From CAIZQW01 sp942493055 (lineage in GTDB: Bacteria; Verrucomicrobiota; Kiritimatiellia; RFP12; UBA1067): DNA of 64,000 bases. This document shows positions 42,975-49,483 of the stretch, piece by piece. Location: assembly GCA_942493055.1 (NCBI GenBank), contig OW818680.1, positions 1,860,001 through 1,924,000 of the forward strand, in the 5' to 3' direction. Under the pieces are notes generated by a model, which searched no databases, was not told the DNA's origin, and saw only the letters and a list, made by a program, of their open reading frames with translations. How positions within the stretch are numbered: the first letter of the stretch is position 1; every line of letters starts with the position of its first letter. A program made the position numbers and the translations under genes.

Positions 42975-44386
42975 GTTTCACCTCCTGATTGCCCCGAGAA
43001 ACGAGGATCTCTGGCTCGATAATGATTGTTGTAGGAGCACGTCGGAATGAAGCGCTGATTACCGGAGGGAACCGCGACGCAACAGTGCCGAATGCGTTCC
43101 AGATCGAAATTGTCCGCATCCATGTGCGAGTGGATGTAAATGGCCTTCACAAAACGTTCCGATAGCTTCTGTTGCTCCCGATACTCCAAAGGCTTCGCAG
43201 GGAAAAGGGTATCCATCATGCCCCTCAGGTTTTTCAGAATCGCACGGTTCCCTGGCTGCGCATCTTCGTTCAACCAGAGCTCATCGATCATCTCCCGGAA
43301 GATCTGCTCTGTCGCCGGTCCAGGCTCCAAGTAAAGTTGCCCTGACAAGAGTTCATGCAGCCGTTGCCGGGACATCAGCCTGGGAAGGGGGACGAATTGC
43401 TCAGCACCAAATTTGAGTGCGTAACAGACCGAGTAGCAGAGAGGGTGTGCGCACGGTGACGGAATAAAATCGTGCGGGTTGAGCCACAGGTTGTCTTTGG
43501 CGATCTGCCCGATAATATCCGGCGGCGTGATGCGTAAGTCATGTCCCATGCGGCGCTCATTTTGCCCGGTGAAGGTGATTGTATGAATTTCTGAACTGAC
43601 AATGAAGTCACTCGCCATCACATAGCGCACAATGGAGCCGATCTCTTTTTCATTCAGGCCGTTCGCCACAACAGTCAACAAGGTCGTCGTCGGTTTGTAG
43701 CGCCCGAGCAATTCCAATATCCGCATCTTGGCTTCGAGCAGATCCTCGCCCGCTGTTTCGATGTACGGGCGCGATTCAAAGGAGTTCCAGGAGAGCACAA
43801 TCCGCGCATCAAGCCCACAGAGTTCCTCCAACAGCTTCTCGTCCTCCAGAAAGCGCATGCCATTGGTGCTGACCGTGATCCTGTGTATCCCCGCTTCATG
43901 GCACATGCGGACCAGCTGAGGGAATGCGGGATGCATAAGCGGTTCGCCGCCTGTAAAATTGATGATCTGCATGTCAGGATCCATCTCCTGCATCTGCTTG
44001 AGAAGTGCCGCAAATTCAGCGAACGACATGTGAAACGGATTTGCATTCCGGTTAAGCGTGTAGCAGACTGGACAGCGGAGATTGCAGGCGCTGGTCACTG
44101 GAACAACAGGAAGATATATCTTCTGTTGGTGTGTGGTACAAAGGCCGCAATCGTAGGGGCAGTTCGCGCCCGAAAGCCCATTGACGACAGCAGGTTTGAC
44201 ACACTTTGGTTTAAACGATAATGCGTCACGATACCACCCGACATCTGAGCTGAGTAACGTTTCCTGAACACCATGTGCCTCGCATCGTTTGGAAAGAAAG
44301 ACCTTCGCGTCTTTTTCGATCACGTCGGCCTTGATAACCGCCTTGCATATCGAACAGAGGCTCTGCGTTTGGGAAAGGACGTTCAT
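42959..44386 (-). CDS. Radical SAM enzyme, Tes/Mss-like (paralogue B)
   Basis: 475 residues. The radical SAM cluster motif is Cys101-x3-Cys105-x2-Cys108 (SACNLRCPVCYTL), followed by INFTGGEPLMHP and ISVSTNG-type strands. Upstream are Cys11/Cys14 with Cys35, and Cys76, Cys80, Cys83 in NCPYDCGLCTTHQQ. Near the C-terminus lie PCAHPLCYSVCYAL and RHCCVAVP with PTCSYNN. This multi-cysteine layout matches the MJ0619/Tes family that joins lipid tails by radical C-C bond formation and bacterial Mss relatives. Place among FAS-like genes suggests action on an acyl chain; substrate unproven. Confidence 0.85.
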   Translation of the reverse strand: MNVLSQTQSLCSICKAVIKADVIEKDAKVFLSKRCEAHGVQETLLSSDVGWYRDALSFKPKCVKPAVVNGLSGANCPYDCGLCTTHQQKIYLPVVPVTSACNLRCPVCYTLNRNANPFHMSFAEFAALLKQMQEMDPDMQIINFTGGEPLMHPAFPQLVRMCHEAGIHRITVSTNGMRFLEDEKLLEELCGLDARIVLSWNSFESRPYIETAGEDLLEAKMRILELLGRYKPTTTLLTVVANGLNEKEIGSIVRYVMASDFIVSSEIHTITFTGQNERRMGHDLRITPPDIIGQIAKDNLWLNPHDFIPSPCAHPLCYSVCYALKFGAEQFVPLPRLMSRQRLHELLSGQLYLEPGPATEQIFREMIDELWLNEDAQPGNRAILKNLRGMMDTLFPAKPLEYREQQKLSERFVKAIYIHSHMDADNFDLERIRHCCVAVPSGNQRFIPTCSYNNHYRARDPRFSGQSGGETCATT

Positions 44387-44952
44387 GCTTGAGCACCTTT
44401 ATAAACGAATCTGTTGCACATCCAGGGAAACCCTAAGAAAAATATCACATACACCCCGACCTGGGCCAGATAACTGGTCAGAAAATTTGGAAAGAGCCAT
44501 TCCCAGCCCTGTTGAATGCGGAACACCGCATTGATGTTATACTGCGGATCAGTAAAAAGCCTCGCCAAGAGGCAGGAAAATAGGCCCAGCGGAAGCGCGG
44601 ACAAAACGAGCCAACGGGAAACAACTGTATGCCGTGCCGCATGAAAACCGATGAACAGCCCACCTGTGTGAAACAGCAAACTACTGGGGATCAATTCCCG
44701 CGTGACAAACACGTCAATCAGCCACAGGGGAAAACCAATCACGGTCCATCCAAAGCCGATACTGATCAAGAGGGTCGAACGGCACATCAGGCCAACGGCA
44801 AGAACGAGGTTGGTCAGATAGCAGAGGCTGAAGAGATAATCTGTTCCCAGCGTATGGGCTGTGTAAAGCCCATGCCAAAGGACGATCACCACAACTGCCA
44901 GGCCCCAATACGGATGAAGCCCGCTATATTGTTCGGGGTGAACCTGTTTCAT
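44383..44952 (-). CDS. Polytopic membrane protein of unknown function
   Basis: 189 residues from the ATG at 44952; overlaps both neighbours by four bases (ATGA at each end). Five or six membrane segments: LAVVVIVLWHGLYTAH, YLTNLVLAVGLMC, GWTVIGFPLWLIDVFV, LVLSALPLGLFSCLLA and VGVYVIFFLGFPWM. Histidines and aromatics (GLHPYWG, LLFHTGGLFIGFHAARH) lie at membrane edges, as in some lipid-modifying enzymes. Not recognised as a known family; being wedged between a SDR and a radical SAM gene suggests a role in handling the lipid product. Confidence 0.75.
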   Translation of the reverse strand: MKQVHPEQYSGLHPYWGLAVVVIVLWHGLYTAHTLGTDYLFSLCYLTNLVLAVGLMCRSTLLISIGFGWTVIGFPLWLIDVFVTRELIPSSLLFHTGGLFIGFHAARHTVVSRWLVLSALPLGLFSCLLARLFTDPQYNINAVFRIQQGWEWLFPNFLTSYLAQVGVYVIFFLGFPWMCNRFVYKGAQA

Positions 44953-45695
44953 AATCCGCCATCCACGACAATCGTTTGTCCAGTCAAATAGGTGTTCAGC
45001 GGGCCGACCAGGAATTCGGACCAACGGGCAATGTCTTCGGCAGTGCCGACTCGCTTGAGCGTGCAGTGCTTCACATATTCAGCGTGAAGGTCCTGGCTCA
45101 GCAACGAAGCGATCCCCCCATCCAGAATTCCGGGAGCAATCAGATTCACCAGAGCCCCGTGAGGCCCCAAGTCCTTCGACAAAGATTGCACCATCCCGAC
45201 CAAAGCCGCTTTACAACAGGCGTAGTCCACGGGCGAGGGCACTGGCTTTACACCGTCGATCGAGCCCACTAACACAATCTTTCCAGCCTTTTGAAGGCGC
45301 ATCACAGCAGCAGCCCATTGGCACGCAAAGAAGGGCCCCTTCACATTGACATCCAACATGCGGCCGAATGCAGTGGGTTCGACTTCATTCCACTTGGGCA
45401 CGACCGGAACACCCTCGCGCTGGTGAGCGGTCGCCAGACCAGAGGCCACAACGAGCGCGTCAAGGCCCCCCATCTTCTCTGCGACACCCTGGAGTGTGGG
45501 AACAATAGAATCAAATACACCCAGATCCAACGCGTAACAGTCAGCGTCTAACTCATCTGCCAGCGCCCTTGCCTTCTGCCCGTTCTGGCAATAGGTGAAG
45601 GCCACTGCATGCCCAGCTTGGTGCATCTGGCGGCAGATCGCCGTACCGATGTATCCGGTTCCACCGATGACAAGGATTCGAAGAGGTGCGCCCAT
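44949..45695 (-). CDS. SDR-family reductase
   Basis: 248 residues from the ATG at 45695, which overlaps the upstream SDR stop by one base (TAATG). NAD(P) motif LVIGGTGYIGTAI, active-site LVGSIDG and YACCKAAL (Y-x3-K), C-terminal VDGGL. A FabG-like short-chain reductase, but the GGTGYIG loop is less canonical than in its neighbour. Probably a ketoreductase of the acyl-assembly set. Confidence 0.87.
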   Translation of the reverse strand: MGAPLRILVIGGTGYIGTAICRQMHQAGHAVAFTYCQNGQKARALADELDADCYALDLGVFDSIVPTLQGVAEKMGGLDALVVASGLATAHQREGVPVVPKWNEVEPTAFGRMLDVNVKGPFFACQWAAAVMRLQKAGKIVLVGSIDGVKPVPSPVDYACCKAALVGMVQSLSKDLGPHGALVNLIAPGILDGGIASLLSQDLHAEYVKHCTLKRVGTAEDIARWSEFLVGPLNTYLTGQTIVVDGGL

Positions 45696-46432
45696 TACAG
45701 ACCTCCATCTGCAACCAACGTTGCTCCGGTCATATAAGTGTTTTGATCTGAAACCATAAAGGCGCAAAGCTCCGCGATTTCATCGAATGTGCCCAAGCGC
45801 CCCATTGCACAGTGATGCAGATAATCACGCAGCCGGTAATCCGGCAAGCCTGCTCCGACACCGCCCTCCAGCAAGCCTGGCGCAAGGCAGTTAACAAGGA
45901 TGCCATAACGGCCCACTTCTTTGGCCAGCGACTCTGTGAAGCCCTTAACAGCAGCCTTGCTCGTCGCATAGTGGACGGGCGCTTCAATCAGACGCATCCC
46001 AGCAAGAGATCCGATGTTCAGAATCCGGCCGCTTCGCTGGCGAATCATGCTTTTGAGCACAGCGCGTGTGACCAGATACATGCCCTTCACATTGATGTCC
46101 ATGAGTTTGTCCCAGTCCTCCTCCTCAAGGAGCGCAACCGGCAGGGTCTGCGAAATTCCTGCATTGTTGATCAGAATATCGATTCCCCCCCACTTTGAAT
46201 CCAGTGTGCGGACCATGTCACTGATCGCCTGATTATCCAGGACAGAGGACTTGAACATCAACACATCGGGGGCGAACTGCAGTGCTTTCTGTTGGGTCTC
46301 TTTGGCGCCCTCGTCATTGCTCGAATAATTGAAGGCAACCTTCGCCCGTTTCTGAGCCAAGGAGCAGACGAGATGGCGGCCCAAGCCTGAGGAGCCCCCT
46401 GTAATTAAGATGCGTTTGCCTTCAAAGTCCAT
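45695..46432 (-). CDS. FabG-like 3-oxoacyl-ACP reductase (SDR)
   Basis: 245 residues from the ATG at 46432, overlapping the radical SAM gene by 11 bases. ITGGSSGLGRHLVCSL, NNAGISQTLP, NIGSLAGM and YATSKAAVKG (Y-x3-K), and VADGGL at the end. Strong FabG likeness; the second copy in the operon next to another SDR suggests different chain positions or an epimerising pair. Confidence 0.9.
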   Translation of the reverse strand: MDFEGKRILITGGSSGLGRHLVCSLAQKRAKVAFNYSSNDEGAKETQQKALQFAPDVLMFKSSVLDNQAISDMVRTLDSKWGGIDILINNAGISQTLPVALLEEEDWDKLMDINVKGMYLVTRAVLKSMIRQRSGRILNIGSLAGMRLIEAPVHYATSKAAVKGFTESLAKEVGRYGILVNCLAPGLLEGGVGAGLPDYRLRDYLHHCAMGRLGTFDEIAELCAFMVSDQNTYMTGATLVADGGL

Positions 46433-47843
46433 GCTGCCCTTTTTTGCGGTGAAAGAGATTATGCGCGCAGATCGGCATCTGGCGTCCATCCGGTTGCGGA
46501 TACTGATGGCAGCACTTGGGCAAGCGCGACAGGTCGAAGTTGAAGCGGTCCATGTAGTGGTGGATGAAGATGGACTTCGCTGAGGCCTCCGTAACTTTCT
46601 GCTTCGTCCGTTGGTCTTTCGCCGTGTCAGTCATCTGCACAAAAAGCTTCTTCAGGGCCGCAATGATCCGGTCATTCTGCGGACACTCGCCCGTGGTGCT
46701 CCACAGGTCAGAGAGAATTTCATGAAGGGAATTTTCCAGCTCGTGCGAGGGCGATAACGTTCCGGATTCCGAGAGCATGCTGAGATGTTTCTGAATATCC
46801 ACAAACCGGGGGACAGGCACCCAGGAGCCGTCGCTCGTGCCGAGCAGATAGGTCAAGGAGACACAGCGGGGATTCGGACAGGGCAACGGAAAGAAATCCT
46901 CCTTCTTGAGCAGGCCCCTGCTCTGTCTGGCAAGCTGCAGAATGGTGCCGGAAACAGTCAAGCGATCAAGAGGATTAAAGCCGTCCCATTCAGTAGAAAC
47001 CGTCAGAGGTTGCACGGCCAGCGAAAGGATGAACGCCTTTTCAAACAGAAGGTCAAGCGCCTCTCCGAGACGATCCTCATTAATATGCTTTGCCGCCACG
47101 AAGAGGAGCTGGCAAGGAATCTTCCGTTGCTCCAACTGCTCGAGCGCCTGACGCCGGATGTGGGACAGCTCAACACCTCTGAGTTTCACGTCAGCGGCAG
47201 GGCTGTATCCGTCGAACTGGAGGATCACATACACACCGCGCTTCACAAGCTCATCACAAAACTCCGCGTCCTGTGCAATACGGATGCCATTGGTCACGAG
47301 GGAGACGCGCGTGATCTCCGGACGTGTAGCCGCTTCCACAAACTCGAAGAACTGCGGATGAAGCGACGGCTCACCGCCGCTGAGGGTCAGATTCTCAAGC
47401 GTTCCTTCGGAGGCGATCAGATGGTCGATGCACGATTGGAAATCGGAAAGAGACATATCCCCTGTTCCGGAGTGGTCGGCCATGCAGATGGGACAGTCCA
47501 GATTACAGCGATTCGTGATTTCGACAATCGGATGGCAACAGTGCTGTTCGTGTCTCGGACAGAGACCGCAATCATGAGGACATCCTCTGCTGGCAGGAGT
47601 CGCGAAGGCTTTTGGAATAGAGCCCGGCTGTGAATACTGGGTGCAGGCAAAGAAGTACGCGGCATCTTCTTCAATCAGCGCTTTGGAGGCTCCGTGCTTT
47701 TCGCAGAACTTATCGAGGTAGACCTTCTGATTCTCGCAAATAATCTTGGCTGTGACGAGATCCATACACGTCGGACAGGTAGAGGTCGTCTGCCCGATAT
47801 ACGTGTGCGGTCGTTTGCGTCGTGCTGTCGTGTTGAAAGGCAT
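46422..47843 (-). CDS. Radical SAM enzyme, Tes/Mss-like (paralogue A)
   Basis: 473 residues; first gene of the operon. Radical SAM motif Cys113-x3-Cys117-x2-Cys120 (NRCNLDCPICMADH) and LTLSGGEPSLHP. N-terminal Cys23/Cys26 (STCPTCMDL) with Cys47, then Cys88, Cys92, Cys95 in GCPHDCGLCPRHEQ. C-terminal PCPNPRCVSLTYLLG and PKCCHQYP with PICAHN, the same positions as in paralogue B. The layout fits the Tes/Mss family with several metal centres. No ribosome site is visible before the ATG and the predicted leader is only about 20 bases. Confidence 0.86.
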   Translation of the reverse strand: MPFNTTARRKRPHTYIGQTTSTCPTCMDLVTAKIICENQKVYLDKFCEKHGASKALIEEDAAYFFACTQYSQPGSIPKAFATPASRGCPHDCGLCPRHEQHCCHPIVEITNRCNLDCPICMADHSGTGDMSLSDFQSCIDHLIASEGTLENLTLSGGEPSLHPQFFEFVEAATRPEITRVSLVTNGIRIAQDAEFCDELVKRGVYVILQFDGYSPAADVKLRGVELSHIRRQALEQLEQRKIPCQLLFVAAKHINEDRLGEALDLLFEKAFILSLAVQPLTVSTEWDGFNPLDRLTVSGTILQLARQSRGLLKKEDFFPLPCPNPRCVSLTYLLGTSDGSWVPVPRFVDIQKHLSMLSESGTLSPSHELENSLHEILSDLWSTTGECPQNDRIIAALKKLFVQMTDTAKDQRTKQKVTEASAKSIFIHHYMDRFNFDLSRLPKCCHQYPQPDGRQMPICAHNLFHRKKGQHGL

Positions 47844-47849
47844 GTTTTT

Positions 47850-47916
47850 GTGGCATCAAATAAGTGGCATCACTATAGCACTGTTTCGCATAAGGTTCAA
47901 TCTTGATGTGATGCCA
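47850..47916 (-). promoter_or_regulatory. Operon promoter with repeated GATGCCA half-sites
   Basis: On the minus strand: TTGAAC (47900-47895), 17-base spacer, TATAGT (47877-47872). Plus-strand TGGCATC occurs at 47851-47857 and 47865-47871 (14-base period, the second touching the -10), and the inverted GATGCCA at 47910-47916 above the -35. The arrangement suggests a repressor bridging the promoter. Confidence 0.65.
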
Positions 47917-47997
47917 GACGCGGGGCAGTTCCGATTGGGGAGATTGCCCGCAACTTCAATATTTGGAACCACAAAACCCACAAGAAGCATAAATTTT

Positions 47998-48369
47998 CTA
48001 TTCCCTTCGCGGCTCGGCCCGCTCAACGTCGTACCCAGAAGAGTCAGCTTCTACGTTCATGTCTGTGCTTTCGCAGTTGATTTGCCGTGTAATACTTCTG
48101 GGCTGAGCGAATATATTAACAGTCACAAGAATCAAAGCTGGAATGATAATCAATCCAAGCCCTGCAAAATATGTGTTTCTGACTGTTTTTGAATCAGAAT
48201 ATTCTTCACCGATATAATCAATGACAAAGGTAAAGATGTACCTGGGTTTCAGTATCAACAGAAACAGCTCAAGCGGACAATCCGTGATTGATTCACGGAT
48301 GACATAAATAACCGATACTCCGGTTAAGAACACACCAATCAATATCAAGAGTATGAGCAAGCTAATCAT
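47998..48369 (-). CDS. Small membrane protein of unknown function
   Basis: 123 residues from the ATG at 48369. Two membrane segments: MISLLILLILIGVFLTGVSV at the very start and GLGLIIIPALILVTVNIFA around residue 75-95. A soluble stretch between them (RESITDCPLELFLLIL, DYIGEEYSDSKTV) and a polar acidic tail. A longer in-frame start would read through the hairpin repeat region at 48480-48578 and is rejected. No family recognised; ribosome site weak, so moderate confidence. Confidence 0.5.
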   Translation of the reverse strand: MISLLILLILIGVFLTGVSVIYVIRESITDCPLELFLLILKPRYIFTFVIDYIGEEYSDSKTVRNTYFAGLGLIIIPALILVTVNIFAQPRSITRQINCESTDMNVEADSSGYDVERAEPRRE

Positions 48370-48479
48370 AATTTTGCCCAACGATAAGCGTTTTATGCAA
48401 TGTGCGGCAAGTATAAGACGGTTCGAAAACAAGCGCAAGCGGAAATGTTGCCGGTTCAGGATTCCGCCGGTGTTGCCTT

Positions 48480-48578
48480 GAGGACGCCAAGACAAGAAGA
48501 CACCAAGACTCAACAGAGAGACGCAGGACCTTGAAGACCATGCGTTGAGTCTTATCGTCTCTCCGTCTTTGCGTCCTC
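48480..48578. repeat. Long imperfect hairpin of GACGCCAAGAC words
   Basis: GAGGACGC (48480-48487) pairs with GCGTCCTC (48571-48578), and GACTCAAC (48507-48514) with GTTGAGTC (48544-48551). In between are CAAGAC/AGAAGACACCAAGAC-type words against GTCTCTCCGTCTTTG. Confidence 0.7.
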
Positions 48579-48629
48579 GTTCCAAGCTGGACAGCACCGT
48601 GATCCGTAGGCAGGCGCATTAAGAGGCAA

Positions 48630-48758
48630 GTGTTTTTTGGGGTGCGTGCGGCAAGCGGTAATCCGCGTGACGCCGCTTTTGCGAGACCACAAAAAGCGGT
48701 GCCGCGCTCGCCTTCCGGCTCTGCTTGTCACCGCAATCCAAAAAGATCTCGCCAGCTC
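48630..48758. repeat. 130-bp structured intergenic repeat, copy B
   Basis: Second copy of the element at 9358-9490, same orientation. Outer arms TTTTTTGGGGTGCG and CGCAATCCAAAAA pair; two inner arms contain AAGCGG/CCGCTT. Sequence differs at scattered single bases, several of them compensating within stems. Confidence 0.8.
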
Positions 48759-48764
48759 ATTTTA

Positions 48765-48812
48765 TTTCCGTGTTTTTCCGTGTGTTCCGTGGGCAATCCT
48801 GAACCCTGAACC
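48765..48812. repeat. Word repeats TTCCGTG and CCTGAACC
   Basis: TTTCCGTG, TTTTTCCGTG, TGTTCCGTG in succession (48765-48793), then AATCCTGAACCCTGAACC. The second word also occurs around 331-386. Confidence 0.55.
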
Positions 48813-48910
48813 TCAAGTCACAGACAAGAGGCCGACGCGGGAGTCGGCATTCCCAGGACACAGACACACCGTTCCGGGTCGCAGTACGCATATAACCCCA
48901 CTCACCTATA

Positions 48911-49483
48911 TTAGTTTCGCCTCAGCGCGATGGCGATCAAATGCCAGCAGAGGCCAAGTAAGAGACCTGCAATAATCACCTGGACTGCGCTGACACCCAA
49001 GCCCAGCACAAGAATGGCAACCGCAAGAAAAACGATGACGCCCAAGACGGTCTTGCCTGTTCGCCTGAAGAGGATATAAGCCATGCCCAGCATCATACCG
49101 GCAACAGCCGGACGCAGGCCAGCAGTCGCCTGTGCAAGCCACTGTGTGTCACGAAAGTAGTCGAAGGCAAAGGCGTAGACAAGAATCACCACAAAAGGCA
49201 CAGCGATGATGCCCAGTGTGGCTGCGATTGTGCCGCGCCAGCCACGCAAGCGCTGGCCGACAAACATGGCGACGTTGATGGAGACCACGCCCGGGATTAG
49301 TTGAGCCATCGCAAAAGTGTCGACCATCTCCTCTTGGGTGCACCATTTACGATTATCCGTGATCTCTTTTTCAAGCAAGGGCAACATGGCATAGCCGCCA
49401 CCGAACATGACTGAACCGATCTTACAGAAGCTCCAGAAGATGGTCGTCAATTTCTCGGTCGCGGCTAGCTGTTGCGTGGTCAT
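48911..49483 (-). CDS. Single-domain chromate transporter (CHR) family protein
   Basis: 190 residues with five or six membrane segments. CHR signature: FCKIGSVMFGGGYAMLPLLE, AMAQLIPGVVSINVAMFVG, and the C-terminal VLGVIVFLAVAILVLGLG. Short-chain members usually come as adjacent pairs; here only one half is seen, and transketolase is the neighbour. Its ATG overlaps the transketolase stop by one base (TAATG), so they are translationally coupled. Substrate may be chromate or another oxyanion. Confidence 0.87.
   Translation of the reverse strand: MTTQQLAATEKLTTIFWSFCKIGSVMFGGGYAMLPLLEKEITDNRKWCTQEEMVDTFAMAQLIPGVVSINVAMFVGQRLRGWRGTIAATLGIIAVPFVVILVYAFAFDYFRDTQWLAQATAGLRPAVAGMMLGMAYILFRRTGKTVLGVIVFLAVAILVLGLGVSAVQVIIAGLLLGLCWHLIAIALRRN

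Larger units (their letters stand above)
48370..48910. other. 541-bp intergenic stretch packed with repeats
   Basis: No gene seen. From left to right it holds a long hairpin (48480-48578), the 130-bp repeat copy B (48630-48758), a TTCCGTG word repeat and a CCTGAACC word repeat (48765-48812), then about 100 bases without recognised features before the chrA-like stop. Confidence 0.75.

Noticed and set aside
48370..48597. Longer N-terminus for the small membrane protein at 47998-48369
   Set aside because: It would translate the GACGCCAAGAC hairpin repeat, with no domain gained.
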